This document shows positions 1-11,830 of a DNA stretch of 64,000 nt, piece by piece (the first letter of the stretch is position 1; every line of letters begins with the position of its first letter). The notes under the pieces were generated by a model. That model ran no database searches, was not told the DNA's origin, and saw only the letters and a list, made by a program, of their open reading frames with translations. Origin of the DNA: Eupeodes corollae (lineage: Eukaryota > Arthropoda > Insecta > Diptera > Syrphidae). The translations under genes were made by a program, and so were the position numbers. Where the stretch lies: contig NC_079149.1 in NCBI RefSeq assembly GCF_945859685.1, forward strand, positions 85,923,073-85,987,072, in the 5' to 3' direction.

Positions 1-465
1 GGGCCGGAGCATTGGTTACCATGCGATCTACGTGACCCAGCCATCTTAGTCGTTGGACTTTTACCCTTCTGGCTAAGTCTACGTCGCTGTACAGCTCGTC
101 GTTCCATCTTCTCCTTCATTCCCCTTCGATGCATACGGGACCGTAGATCACACAAAGAACTTTTTTCTCGAAGCGACCCAAGGCGCTTTCATCCGCTTTT
201 GTCATAGTCCATGCTCCTGCACCGCATAGCAGGACGGGAATGATAAGGGTCTTATATAGTAACACTTTCCTCCCTCGAGAGAGGACTTTACCACTCAATT
301 GCTTTCTTAGTCCATAGAAACAGCGGTTAGCAAGAGTTATTCTGCGTTTGATCTCAGCGCTGGTGTTGTTTTCTGCGTTTACAGTGGAGCCTAGGTAGAC
401 GAAGTCCTTGACTACCTCAAAGTTACGTCTGTCGATGGTGACGTTTTTTAACCAAGACGTCAGTG

Positions 466-1140
466 TTATAGGTCCTTTCTTGACGACAGCATATACATCG
501 TTTTGCCCTCATTAACCGTTAAACCCATTTTTGCCGTCTCTGCCTCAATACCCACAAAAGCCCCGATTATGTCAATGTCATCAGCATGTGCTAGTAATTG
601 GACAGACTTTTGAAAGATAGTTCCCCTAGTGTTGACGTGTGAGCTCTGCACTATTCTTTCAAGCAGGATGTTAAAAAAATCGCATGATAACGCATAAACT
701 TGTCCAAAACCTTTTGTGAAATAAAAAGGTTCACTGAAGTTGTTTCCAACCTTTATGGAGGACGTGAATTCTCCATGGTCATCACAAACGGACAAGTTTG
801 GCAGAGATGCCAAAACTAGACATGGCTCTATACAGCTCGTCCCTATAGATGCTGTCATGTGCCGCCTTGAAATCGATGAAAAGATGGGGGGTGTCGATTT
901 GGTGTTTTTGGGTTTTTGGGATCTGCCGTATAATGTGAATATTTGATTGACTGCGGACTTTCCTGGTCTAAAACCACACTGATAAGGATCTATCAAGTTG
1001 TTGACGATGATCTTTAGATATTCACATATTACGACAGAGAAGATTTTATAGGCGATGTTAAGTAGATTGATTCCTCTATGGTTGGTGCAGTTAAGAGGGT
1101 CTCCTTTTTCAGGATCGGGCAAAGAATACTGGGATTCCAT
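466..1140 (-). pseudogene. LINE reverse transcriptase domain (broken)
   Basis: Reverse transcriptase of the RTE-like LINE. Visible motifs in order are DPLNCTNHRGINLLNIAYK (fingers), DPYQCGFRPGKSAVNQIFTL (palm entry), SSIKVGNNFSEPF, and a catalytic box reading LLAHADDIDIIG. The usual YADD is HADD, so the first residue of the box is changed while both aspartates remain. The stretch between residues 75 and 110 no longer reads like RT, which fits two compensating frameshifts. The segment after the box (VGIEAETAKMGLTVNEGKT) is well preserved. The upstream linker at 1215-1583 is rich in Lys and Arg, as usual between endonuclease and RT. It is a dead copy. Confidence 0.88.
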
Positions 1141-1814
1141 TCATCGGGCATGTTTTCTTCCGACCATATCTTACAGATAAATTAGTGCATGCTCCTAACG
1201 AACTTAACTTCAGCTTAGATATGGCAATCTCTACTTCCTCTAAGTCGGGAGGACGTGATTGTTTGGCTTTCGTCTATGTTGAATGGATCATCCTGTCTGA
1301 CAGCGGAATTCGGTTCGTCGTCGCTATACAGTCTGTAGAAGTGATCCTTCCATATCCTCAGCATTGACTGCGGTTCCACTATGATGTTTCCTTTTTCGTC
1401 GGTTTTAGGTTTATGTAACTGTGAATTTCGTTTCACCTGTTCATAAAACTTTTGAACTTCATTCCTGCTTTTAAACCTCTCATCATCTTCGACTGCACGC
1501 TTCTCAGGCCCTCTCTTTTTCCTTCCGAGGAGTCGGTATTTCTCTCGCCTCTTCTGCTCATAGAGCTCACGAGCAGCTCTCATCCTTTTATGCAGCGCAT
1601 CTTTGCGTGCCTGTTGTTTGGCTGCATTTGCCTGACGAAATTCCTCATCAAACCAGGGTTCCTTGTTGGTGTCTGCTTGAAACCCAGCACATCAGAGGCG
1701 GCTTCTCTGATTGCATCTTGGCAATGTTGCCACTGGTTTTCGATACATTGTGTTTGCGGCAGAGAACTTCGAGAGAGGTTACTTGTAACTTGGTCGGAAA
1801 AAGATTTGGCCATC

Positions 1815-2520
1815 TCTGGCGATTGTAGCCGTTCGACGTTGTACCTTCTCCCAGCACCTCTGGAAAATCCGAAGTGCTACCTTGGCTACAACGAGGTAGT
1901 GTTCCGAGTCGATGTTAGCTCCTCGGAAAGTTCGTACATCCATGATGCTGGAAGCGTGTCTGACGTCGATCGCAATATGGTCAATCTGGTTGACGATAGA
2001 TTAATCTGGAGAAGTCCAAGTTCCTTTGTGGATGTTGAGGAATGGAAAACGCATACTGGCTACTATGATGTTTCGCCCCGCAGAAAAAACCATGAATCCG
2101 TTGTCGAAAGTGTTGTCGTGCAGGCTGGTTTTACTGATTATTCCACCAGAGATGTCTTCCCTTCCTAGCTTAGCATTAAAATCGCCCAGGACAGTTTTAA
2201 TATCGTAGCTAGGACACTGCTCATATGTTTTGTACAAGAGCTCAAAGAACATATCGTTGGTGTTGTCATCCTTCTCTTCTGTGGGGGCCTGCGTGCCTTG
2301 ATGCGTCATGAGGCGCTCATTGATGCACCTATAGCTCAAGACTTCTTGTCTAATTCTGGCTCCAGTTTTGTATCCTCTTTTTCCCGGCCCATCCCATCGT
2401 ATTTCCTGGATGTAGGTGATGTCTGCTTTATAGCAGTCTAGAGCCTCCGCTAATTCTTCGACTGCACGTGGTCTATTAAGGGACCTAGCATTCCACGTGC
2501 ATATCCGTAATTCGTTGTCC
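1815..2520 (-). pseudogene. LINE endonuclease domain (broken)
   Basis: This is the endonuclease that would nick the target DNA for target-primed reverse transcription. Near 2510 the frame reads LRICTWNARSLNRP, the usual N-terminal motif, then ADITYIQEIRWDGPG. Around 2175 it reads TVLGDFNAKLGRE and near 2025 NIHKGTWTSPD, the conserved GDFNA and trailing motifs. A TAA stop at about 2001 interrupts the domain, and the same frame resumes with VNQIDHIAIDVRH. A short deletion is likely after INERLMT, because the expected segment before APTEEKDD is missing. A parallel frame beginning MDGFTVDNL near 2560 runs into the leader and may be the original start. No host function is implied. Confidence 0.85.
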
Positions 2521-2605
2521 TAAATCGTTTGCGTAGGTTGTCAACAGTAAATCCGTCCATATCCGATGCTTGTTGTTGCTTCGCAACTATGAAGTTTTTA
2601 CGTGG

Positions 2606-2983
2606 CTAGGAAGTCACCCCGCAGCAAAACCCACAACCTGGAGGGCCAGATCCTAATAGGCCTGGGCTCCGAATAAGTTGAATAAGCCCTAAAAGGTGTT
2701 CACTAAGTAGTTCGGCCTTACTGGAACTGTAGACGCCACCGTTGATTCCATACCGGGAATTCCTCCGCTGCCGTCTGGATAAGGAGAGGTGCCTTAGTGG
2801 AAACACCTCTCTCGTTTGCTGCCCCCAACAACTTTCCACTGGGGTTAAAACCCAATCTACAGTTGAGGTACTAGGCACCGGATGTTCACCTCGGGGAGGT
2901 GAGAGTAGCAGTTGATAGACAGAGGTGGGTTTTGAGAAAAACCTGTGGACGCTTGTGTCCTCTTGAATGCACATGTCTACCAT
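2606..2983 (-). other. LINE 5' leader with open frame
   Basis: This is a GC-richer segment just upstream of the endonuclease. It has a 125-codon open frame that includes VDWVLTPVESCWGQQTRE. I judge it to be the 5' leader of the RTE-like LINE rather than a separate gene, because it ends where the element meets AT-rich flank. Confidence 0.6.
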
Positions 2984-2985
2984 TT

Positions 2986-3334
2986 GAACATCAAGGTCAA
3001 CGTTAAAAACACCTTTAAAAGTGATATGAATCTACCTCCTATAAGAAAACAGTTCTTTCTTTCCCAATACTACTTAACTAAAAAATGGTATAGTAAATTC
3101 AATACTTTCAATTTTCTTAAAAACTTAAAATATTTTCACGTTCAGTTTTCTGAGTTTAAACAATAATTGACAATTACGAACAACAACAAAAAAAATGTTT
3201 TTCATTAAAAAAAAAATAAAGAAAAAAATTTTCTACTTTTTTGAAAATTAAATGCAAGAATGGCGTTTTGGCTTTTGGAAAAATAGATCAGAAAAATTAC
3301 TCTAAAGCAAATAAATTAACTACAAAATATACTG
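2986..3334. other. AT-rich flank, nothing recognised
   Basis: Low-complexity AT-rich sequence with A and T runs. No domain, RNA gene or clear repeat is seen. Confidence 0.6.
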
Positions 3335-3595
3335 GAGCAAAATTTTAAACAATTTAATTCATTCTTGATGCCATTCTAAGCAATTTACTAAAGATGATTA
3401 ACCTAATTTTAAACGAGTTTAGCCTTGACAACTTGCGTAAGTTAAAAAGAAAAGGCACTTTAACTTTTAGCAATTTGCTAAATCCATGTGCCTTCTGCAC
3501 AATTATTTCTATAAGAGCAGTGGATGGAATGGTCCCGTTTGGAATTCCAATTGACAGAAATTTAAGCGCTAAAATCTCGCGCTTTTTCTAATTTG
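3335..3595. repeat. Orphan interspersed repeat, copy 1
   Basis: This noncoding repeat shares blocks with 25485-25765: the motif TTTAACTTTTAGCAAT, a block around AAATCCAT...ATCTGT/CTTCTG, ATGGAATGGTCC, and GGAATTCCAA near the end. It contains short palindrome-like TTAGCAATTTGCTAA stretches. It is not similar to any element whose coding part is in the window. It may be a MITE or other non-autonomous element. Confidence 0.6.
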
Positions 3596-3639
3596 TTGTT
3601 GTGTGGCGTTCGGGGCTCGACGTTGAAAACAAAATAAAA

Positions 3640-3815
3640 TAAATAAGTCCAACGGTTAGTTTGAAAAAGTACTTATCATGACCAAAATTACTCTTGGAGA
3701 ATTTGTCAATTCCTTGTAAGCTGCAGTACCCGTGAAAAAAAAAAAACTTTAAAAGACACGGACAGGGTTTGAACCCAAGAGCTTTCAACGCTCGAGGTTC
3801 AAAACTTCAAAAACT
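3640..3815 (-). mobile_element. tRNA-derived SINE, partial
   Basis: On the minus strand this matches the head and body of the 58.6 kb SINE copy: a B-box-like GGTTCAAACCC (plus 3765-3775), then the body motif GAATTGACAAATTCTCC. The junction has an A-run expansion. It is diverged, and its 3' tail differs from the other copies. Confidence 0.65.
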
Positions 3816-5282
3816 CCAACTTCAATTATTAATTAGACAACATATCATAAACGCAAGTTCTGAACTATAACATGCCTAATATAAGAAGTTTTCGATTTTG
3901 TTCTACCTACATACCTTACCTTTACGTTCGGTTGCTATTCGTCCCTTTTTTTTTGTCAAACACTGCCGTAGTCCTCTTATTTATTCATTTTCCAATTATT
4001 TTTAAATAGTTCAACCCATTTTGTGTTCCCTTACCATTTTTCCCATGACTCTGGTTCTTATTTGAAAGTAAATTCTCAAAAACGAACACCGGAAACATTT
4101 GGCCTCTCAAATAAAATACATAATAATAAAAATAAGACCTCCAGGGTGGTATCAAAAACAAATTCGAAAAAGCCGACTGCTGCCATATTTTTGCAATTTA
4201 TTGTGCGAGTCAAATAAAAAAACCTATGTATAGGTTTGACTCTTGATCATATACGTACATATGTATGTATATTTGGATCGATCAGCAATTCAGCACCAGA
4301 TGGCTAAAACCACCCAAAAGACAGTTCCAAGCATTTTATAGAACATTAACAACTTCCGAAAAACATACATGCAAATAAATAAAACATGTAAATTATGTTC
4401 AATGAATAATATTATTTAGGTTACGAGGTAAATTGGCTGAGTCCAGTCTTAGAAGAATCCATAACTAGAGTTCCCCTCGGTCGGCCAATTTGATTTTTAA
4501 ATAAACAAATTCGGCGAATTTTCAAAATAATGACAAATGAGTTCCGTGCATGCAAAAGAGGAGAATTGTTGTGTCGTGTCTCGTGATGTGGATTCCTTTT
4601 ATTCTGCAACTGCCTTTTAATAGACCATAAAATTTTATTGAAATTTCGATAAGAAATTGTTCGATTTTATAAAATTTATGAAAGGATATACATGCAATTA
4701 TTTTTCAGATTGATAATTGGCTACTTTGCTTCAATTATCCTTCGCAGGAAAATAAAGAATACAATTAATATAAAATCAATGATTATTCTTATTAGTCAGA
4801 GACAAAAAATAAATTAAAATATGAATGCATATATTTTATTGGGAATGAATTTATTCAGAATGCAGTTACATAATAAAAAGATCAATGACCTTTTACTACA
4901 ATGTGCATGTGCTAGATATAGATAAAAGATACTCGTACCTATTTAAATTTGTCAAACTATCTGTGTTATCGAGGGAAGTCAGCTAGAGCGAAAGATTCCA
5001 ATTCCTATTCCTATACCTATCAATGCATGGTCCAATTGGGAGACAAATATAACATCAATAAATTTTATGAACGAATTTATAATGGAACTGTGTGTATAGT
5101 GCTATAAATAGGCAATCATTTAATATATTTACCCAAATACAAGAATGAAATAGAAGAACTCTATGATTAGGAGATTTGAGATTTTGATTTTAAAAATAGA
5201 ATAATACTTTGTGATGGATAATTAGGTTTATGTATTGATGTGTTAAAAAAGGTATATTGTTTTTCAAAATTCTTATACTTTA
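3816..5282. other. AT-rich DNA, nothing recognised
   Basis: No domain or RNA gene is seen. It holds short simple repeats such as ATACGTACATATGTATGTAT near 4250 and ATTCCTATTCCTATACCTAT near 4998. Confidence 0.55.
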
Positions 5283-5520
5283 AAATAAAATAAATAAGGT
5301 AGAGCAACAGTCCGTTTTGAGAACTAGGGCCTTGTGACTTATAACTCTCAACCAATCCAGTGAGCGAGTTATGTCATGGATCGAAGGGACCTATATTTGT
5401 TATACTGAATATGAAACGACTAACATTTTCTTGGAGGATTTGTCAATTCCTCGCAAGAGGCAGCAGTATCTATGAAAAAAAAATCCTGACACAGGCATTG
5501 ATTGAATCAAAGCATTTATC
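5283..5520 (-). mobile_element. tRNA-derived SINE, nearly full length
   Basis: This copy includes the 3' end missing at 58.6 kb. On the minus strand it reads from a decayed head (B-box region near 5500), through the body motif CTTGCGAGGAATTGACAAA, to a tail with CTAGTTCTCAAAACGGACTG followed by an A/T-rich (TTTATT)n end near 5285. Confidence 0.7.
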
Positions 5521-5769
5521 AAGATTTTGATAATTACTTATACAATTCCCTCCTCATCCTTGATGCATTACCCAATTCTCTTACTACAATGATGAAGTAT
5601 TCCCAACACAAATACTATTAGCTGACGTTCGGAAGTAAGGAAAGAATAAAGCGAGTGAAATAGTTAACACTATCTAATTGATGAAGTCATCCTTATTCTT
5701 TCGTAGAGATAACCGAGCGAGTGTGTAAGTAAGACATCAGAAAGCAAGGTTAAGGTTTACGACCCCATC

Positions 5770-6690
5770 TGCGGCACTCTGGATACCCTACTAAAACCCA
5801 ACTGCAATTCTACAAAAACTTCCAGATCCAATTCAACAGATACGTTCTAGATCTTTCTGGGAGGATAGAGCATTCCTGGAAGACGAGTCAGCTCACTTTT
5901 ACAAAGATGGATTAGAAACAAATGAAGGGGTTTGGTGGGGGTGTTTTCTATACAACTGAAATTAAGTCTCTCATTTCGACTTTTCAATAATTGTAGCGTG
6001 TTACGGGTGAAACTTTTGGCGATAAAAGAAGTCTTTTACTGGCTTTAAGAAAACGTGATATCAACATCTGATATCCGTATTTTTTTTAGATAAGCAAGCT
6101 GCTACCAAATCTCAGGACTCTATCTCTGCAGATGAACTCGCTAGAAATGGTACAATACAACCTATTCTACCATGTTTGGCTAATACTGGCATACCAATCG
6201 ATACATGTAAACTATTTCTAATGCAAGACGCTAGAAGAAGGCAAACATCAGGTGTAATAACACCACAACGTTACATTAGTTTTAAAGTACTCAAGGTACT
6301 TGTTATCCCTAAGCAGATCGAATTTAAGCTCGATAATCGGTGTCATATCTGCGTACTGTCTAATAGTCAAGCCCTAAGGCGTATTTTCAAATGAATTTTG
6401 CAGAAGCTTAATGGATGAGAAAGAGGATTAAAGAGTTCTTCTCTTCTCCGTACATGCCCTGCTCTAAGCTCTAAAACGCAGGACTTATCTAGGACAATTC
6501 TCCTATAATGATCTAAAAGATCTCAATCATACTAACATAATCATTTTTTCACGTTACGTGAGGGAATCAGACTGGTTTCATTGAGCTTAGAAGAAAGCCA
6601 CAAGATTCATGTGGTATCACAACGGGTCATTAAACTGGAGTAGGTGTGTCCTACTCCATCACGGAAAGCCACTTTCACCTATCCTAATCA
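5770..6690 (+). mobile_element. RNase H-bearing LINE, 3' part, heavily decayed
   Basis: The plus strand reads, through many stops, a LINE RNase H region: the block LLAIKEVFYWL followed by ENVISTSDIRIF near 6050 matches the better copy at 27.3 kb. A later block near 6440 reads LLRTCPAL, the C-terminal knuckle motif. The 3' end near 6600 shares GATTCATGTGGTATCACAA with the 27.2-28.1 kb copy and closes with CCTATCCTAAT. It is the same family as that copy, but older. Confidence 0.75.
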
Positions 6691-6694
6691 ATGA

Positions 6695-7145
6695 TAATTC
6701 AACAGGAGTTTGTGATATAACGAAGAACTTAAATTTTGTTGGGTTAAGTAAAAGTCCATTTTCTTTTGACCAAATTTGAATTCCATTCCTTCTGCATTTA
6801 TTCATTCTGTACAATGTTCAGTAAGACCAAATGGGCACATCATCAGCATACATAGATAAAATGGAGTATCTAATAGAAGTAAAGAGAGAGTTGATATTGA
6901 GGCAGAATAGAAATGGACCCAAGATCGACCCTTGTGGAGCACCTTTAAGATTTGAAAGAAAATTAGACATTGACTTCTACAGCCTTAGATCTGACTTGTA
7001 AGATAAGAAAAGAATTGTTTTACTCTTGCAGTCGAGAAACTGAACTCATTGACGAGTTTTTTGCATAAGATTATGTGATCTAGTGAATCAAAGGCTTTGG
7101 AGAAATGTAAGAGAATAAGAAATATATTATGAAATTATAAATATT
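6695..7145 (-). pseudogene. LINE reverse transcriptase fragment (jockey/CR1-like)
   Basis: On the minus strand, from 7140 downwards, the reading is LHFSKAFDSLDHIILCKKL, then a stop-interrupted stretch, then KGAPQGSILGPFLF and ILSMYADDVPIW. These are RT motifs A (FSKAFDSLDH), B (PQGSILGP) and C (YADD), all retained. Stops and a frameshift between A and B show it is inactive. No endonuclease or 3' end is joined to it. It abuts the 3' end of the plus-strand RNase H LINE, so one copy probably landed beside or inside the other. Confidence 0.85.
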
Positions 7146-7254
7146 TAACTTAACGCAAAGTGAAGGGTTTTCCAATAAAAGATTAAAAAGCTATCACGTT
7201 TAAGGCCGCCATCTTTTGACATTTGACAAATTGGAAAGATACCTACTGTAGGTA

Positions 7255-8000
7255 GGTAGAAATGGCGATCTCAATACAACCTAGCCTGAGATCCAATTAG
7301 CGCTGTAGTGCGCCGTTTTGATACCAAAAATTCGTTTGACCTGTGATTGAAAGGGACAGATTGATAGAGAAGCTTCATAGCGATTATGTTAGAGCCTTTT
7401 GTCGCATTGAGAAAAAAGATTAGGTCTCTAATCTTTGTCTCAGATAACTTACCAAAGTATTTCATTCTAGTGTTTGCCAAAGCAGAACATTTGCAGAGTA
7501 AATGGTTTATCGTTTCACTTTCTCTTTGGTCACTACAACTACGGCCTCCCTTATTGCCAGCAGTTCAGCCTGAAAAACGCCAGCAAAGTCAGGGAGCGTA
7601 AAGGATTTAGCTACATTTAGGGACTCAGAAAAGATCCCAGAACCAACTCCGCACTCCATCTTTGAGCCGTCAGTGAAGATGGTTGTGTGGAAAACTATCG
7701 ACACGATGTCATCCTCCCAATCTTCTCTGGATGGGAAAATAACCTTAAAACCCTTACTAAGGCTCTAAGTAGTATTGTAGTAGTCAGTGTCTACCGACAT
7801 AATATCTGAGGGAATCAATTTCTTTCGAATTAGATATTCCACAAATGGTTTTTCATAAGAACTTAGGTCGTGATGATTTTTAAGTTCAGCCGGTCGATCA
7901 CCCGCAATGCCGTTTCTTCTCTGATTAGTCCTTCATCAGATGAAAAATCATATTCAGTGATGGGGACCTCATTTGCACCTTGGTTAGTAAGAGAATTGTT
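7255..8000 (-). pseudogene. LINE RNase H and C-terminal fragment with internal deletion
   Basis: The minus strand at 7507-7704 reads TIFTDGSKMECGVGSGIFSE then GVFQAELLAIREAV, the first half of an RNase H domain (TDGSK with its catalytic Asp, and the AEL.AI block with its Glu). Immediately after, in another frame (7271-7560), it reads ETINHLLCKCSALANTRMKY, the C-terminal zinc-knuckle region of such ORFs. The second half of RNase H (the SDSQAA and GH..I.GNE.AD blocks) is therefore deleted. Upstream to about 8000 the frame reads the pre-RNase H linker (EVPITEYDFSSDEG). The 3' end is near 7255. The family differs from the 5.8 and 27.3 kb copies. Confidence 0.8.
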
Positions 8001-8089
8001 GTATTAAGAGCTCGGAAAGGTATTGATTGTTGAAATTATTGTGATTATACTTATGCAACTGCTATGGTGAATAGATAACGCTAAGGAGC

Positions 8090-8515
8090 TATGATTTATA
8101 ATTTTTGTATAGCCGGAATTTGAAGATATTGATGTAAAGAAGAATTAAACGAAATAATCGTTATTTTGCGTGAACATTTTCCTGATTGTTTTGAAATATC
8201 TAAAATTTTTATAGTTAGTGAATTCCACTGTATAACCTGTCCTACAATGCAGTCATTACCTTTTAGAAGTGTCCAATCCACTGCCACTTTTGCATATTAT
8301 GTGGCAATGGTTGCTATATTGATCTTCATTTGATAAAAAATTAGTCCAGAAAACGACGTGAAAACGACGTTTAAATGGAACAGTCGTAGCCTTGTCTCGA
8401 AATTAAGTGAATTGTTCCTGCAAACATTTGAATAAATCCTGAACGCAGCCTTAGATTTCCCTATAAATGTCGGTAGTAGAGACGCATTTCTGAAAACTCT
8501 TTTTTTTTTCATTTT
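8090..8515 (-). pseudogene. LINE C-terminal fragment
   Basis: Two minus-strand pieces resemble the end of LINE ORF2 proteins. The piece at 8297-8512 reads IGKSKAAFRIYSNVCRNN then ETRLRLFHLNVV, the usual K.AF......N..L...T.LRLFN.NV block. The piece at 8096-8287 reads AVDWTLLKGNDCIVGQVIQW, resembling the W.GH.LR......AG.AL.W block. The intervening part is missing. Similarity is by motif only, so the family is not assigned. Confidence 0.6.
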
Positions 8516-10205
8516 TTACGGGTTGTTGAGCAATTTTTATCACCTTTGTTTTTCAGCCCTACTACTCGTATTTTTCCTTCTCTTCTTTATTTAGATGAAT
8601 TATCCTGTGAGATAGCAAGCATACATAGGCTGCGTAGACTAGATGTTTCCAGGCACGTTGTCAGAGTCGATCTTATTCCACCAGTTAAGGATGCCCGCAG
8701 CACATCACTGATCATTTATTAAAAAATTCGTGACAATATACAGCCTTGACTGACTCTTTGGACTTCAAGCTGTTCTGACAAATCACTTCAGCGTAAGACG
8801 TGACATTTGGATCCTTATGATGCACCTTAATTCTAGAACTGAGTTTATCCGAGATACCCTTTCTCGCCCCTATTGGCACTGTCAAAAGCCTTCGATCGAT
8901 ATTCAACTCACTGCTAACTTATAGTCAGCTTCAAGTGCTGATTCGAATTGTTTTTTACGTGTTCTAATAATCGCTTTTATTTTTGTGATTGCAGGCAAAA
9001 CGCAAAATTCTCTCCAGTTTTCGCTTTTCATCGGGTTTTCTTTTTTTTGGGGGCTTTGCAATCAATCCTTTTCCTTCACTCTTCCAGGAAACGTTTAAAG
9101 ACCCATGCTGCTTTTATGAGAGGTGCTTTAGAGGAATTGATTGTCCAAAAAATGTTTACTTTTTACATACATAAAAACAATTTGAGAAAATTTTTTTTAT
9201 TAATAATAGATGAATTCATAAACGGAGTATTTTTGTTATTTTTAATTTCAGTTACAAAGTTACCCATTCTATTAATATAAATAATTACGATACATTTACT
9301 CATTTTATTCGAACTTTGATACAAAATCCCATTAAAAACTTTCTTCCGCACTATAAAAACAACTATTTTAAACTTTGTCTTCATTTCCGATTTTGAGGAA
9401 AACTGACACAAGAAAAAAAAATATCACTAGATTCTTCAAAGCCAAAGACTTCCACTTTTGTCGCCCTATTTATTTCAAAAGGTAGCCTATTCATATAAAA
9501 CAACATTTCCTACATAATACCTATAGAATTTTATATCCTCTTTGGCCCATGTCAATTCTCTCTTTTGGTCCCTGACTCGCTGCCGCTGGTCCCATGGTCG
9601 CTGATGGTGTTACGAGCGATGTACTGTTAAAAGTAAAATTTATTTTTGGAAATGTCTTTCTTTAGGTTTGTTGTGTTCTTTTAATTTTATAGTGTGAGCA
9701 TCGGAAATTTATTACAACGATCAAACGGAAGAAATAAAAAGAACTTTAAATTTGTCCATTTGTTGTTTTAGGCATCTAATGCATTTGTTTGTGACAATTA
9801 CGGTTGAAGCGCAAAGATTTGAATGGTGTCTGCCAAGTAATTCATTCTATGCACAATAAGACTGATTATTTTACATTAATGCAATTCTTCTCAGGCGGTA
9901 AGGTAAAGCATTTTCAGTAAGGGTGATATTTGAAGACTTATTTAATACAATACAAATTATTCCCGTTGAGATGTGTAAATAGTCTTCGAATTAATACATT
10001 GAGCAAAAGATTTTTATCCTCCTTTACATAAAGGCTAAAATTGGTACAACGATGTCAAGGGGTCCATTTGTACCACAGAATGTTTTCGATAAATTTGTTT
10101 CATATCCATGCTATATTATTCAGTTTTAATTTTTCTAACATTTTCAAAAATTTATCAGATAAGTAAATTTTTTTTATGTATAATAAGCCCACAATCAAGG
10201 GGATA
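8516..10205. other. No recognised feature
   Basis: AT-rich DNA. A 64-codon minus frame at 8712-8906 has a coding-like composition but matches nothing I know. A GC-richer patch lies at 9540-9630. No RNA gene is seen. Confidence 0.5.
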
Positions 10206-10209
10206 ATAC

Positions 10210-10795
10210 TACCTTAATTATGTAGACACCGTGTGAACACTAGGAAAAGGAGAGAGAGGTTGAAATGAGGTGTATGTCGGTGCACATTGGTTTTCAATTC
10301 CTGAATATTGCAATGGCTGGGAAAGACAGAGTGCATACACAGGCATTCCACATTCGCGTAGTACGTCTAAAGAACGAATCTCTGTACTTAACAGTACGGC
10401 CGAAGTTGGGCTCGAGGGTATATTGATGAGCATTCCTAGAAGCGCGAGTATTACAGTTGAATTGTTTAAGGGGAGGAATGCAGCTGGCTATTTCTCCAGA
10501 GTATAAACCGTTAAAATAACGGTAAAAGAGGATGAGACAAGACAAGGATGCAGGAGCAACAGCACTGATATGGGAATTATACTCAAGCTTTGTACGCATT
10601 TAAGTGTTTTTAGATAACAGCCACATCGAAAAGAGAGAAGAACTTCTTGCATCGCCTTAAAATAAAACCTACCATTTTGCGGCATTTTTGTCGACATCGC
10701 GTATGGGATCGTTCCACAAAAGTTGGTTGGTGGTACACATACCAAGAATAACGAGATTTTTAGTCTTCTCGATGCAAGAGCCACCAATGGATAAT
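10210..10795 (-). pseudogene. LINE ORF2 C-terminus (jockey-like)
   Basis: The minus strand reads RRCKKFFSLFDVAVI, then YKTFIRTKLEYNSHI (near 10600), then LFYRYFNGLYSGEIASCIPP, RASRNAHQYTLEP and FGRTVKYRDSFFRRTTRMWN, ending near 10215. This is the typical post-RT end of jockey-type ORF2, with the WN motif (RMWNA) retained. A 20-30 codon block that normally follows NSHI is missing, and a frameshift separates the first two motifs. Confidence 0.85.
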
Positions 10796-11029
10796 AGCAA
10801 AGGGGTATATCTCTTTCAGGTTATTCGAAAATGTATTCTTAAATTTGTTTGACTTCAAATTAGGCCTGAAATGTCATAGGGTTTAAATTTCTCGCAAATT
10901 TACCTTTGAAAGGGATTTCCGGTTTGTCCTAATTAGAAACCTGTAAACAAAGTTTAACCCTTACACTGATACTTTTATCCGAATACAATGGGTCATTATA
11001 TCATCACCACACCACTATTCTTAATTTTG

Positions 11030-11830
11030 TTTGGCTATCTGCTTGTACTTGTTTCGGCAAACTTTAAAAATTTCAATTCATTCTAAAGCCACATCTTTTT
11101 TCTTTTCTCGACTTTTAACTTTATCAATAATCCTCAATTTCTCTGATAGCTAAATGGCCTTGCGCTTTGTCTAAAACATATGTACATCATTAACATTCGG
11201 ATATGTTAAGGGAAGATTTTTGGGATAACACTAATTGATTCCACTCGTTAATGACTTTGTGAAGAACTTCATCACTTCTTTTCATTACTTTATTGATAAA
11301 GTTTGCGTTTGCTTCTGATGTTTTCAAATAAATGGTATTATTCATTTTTGAATTTGGCAAACGAAAAAGCCGTTTAAAGCTTCGAGGTTTCTATACGAAC
11401 ACTTGGACACCATACATCATATTTCGAATTATGATCAATGTATTTTTTTGAAATAACATTGGCTACATTGTATCCAGTGTCAATTTATTTTTAACACTTT
11501 GCATAAGAATGGTTAAAATGGTTGGACTTAGTTAAAAATCCACATGTTTAAATTCTGGAACAAGTTCTAAGCGCGTGTTTTAAATGAACCACTTTTCTGC
11601 AGTCCGTCTTCTTGTTTATCATGCTTAAGAAATGACATTTTTAGTTTTTTTTTGACATTAACTTACCCAGATCTCACGGAATGAATCTGCAATTGAAGAG
11701 AAAACAGACTGTCCACAAACATATTCAAATCGTCAGCATATAACAATACTTTAATATATCAATGTTGGCAAAAAACACCTTTAGGAAAAAGATCACAGTT
11801 ATCGTCGAAGAACAAAAATAAAACAGTTAT
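11030..11830 (-). pseudogene. LINE family B, RT motif C to C-terminus
   Basis: Reading the minus strand from 11830 gives a motif-C box LLYADDLNMFVDSL (near 11735), then a segment with GRRTAEKW-like spacing and ELVPEFKHVDF (near 11540), LTLDTM, and SFKRLFRLPN (near 11370). The order and wording match the LINE copies at 50.95-53.56 kb (minus) and 56.46-58.6 kb (plus), called family B here. Multiple stops are present. Its upstream end abuts the C-terminus of the next LINE at 11835. Confidence 0.7.

Larger units (their letters stand above)
1..2985 (-). mobile_element. RTE-like LINE, decayed, cut by window edge
   Basis: Non-LTR retrotransposon read on the minus strand. From 5' (about 2985) to 3' it shows a 5' leader (2606-2983), an apurinic-type endonuclease (about 1815-2520), a linker (1215-1813), a reverse transcriptase (466-1140) and the start of the C-terminal region (116-298, with the motif VLLCGAGAW where families of this kind usually have VLLYG.ETW). 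Each block is separated by frameshifts or stops, so the copy is dead. The endonuclease and RT wording is the kind often annotated in insects as 'craniofacial development protein 2-like', which is RTE-derived. The clade is therefore given as RTE-like, with moderate certainty. The 3' end lies outside the window. Confidence 0.88.
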
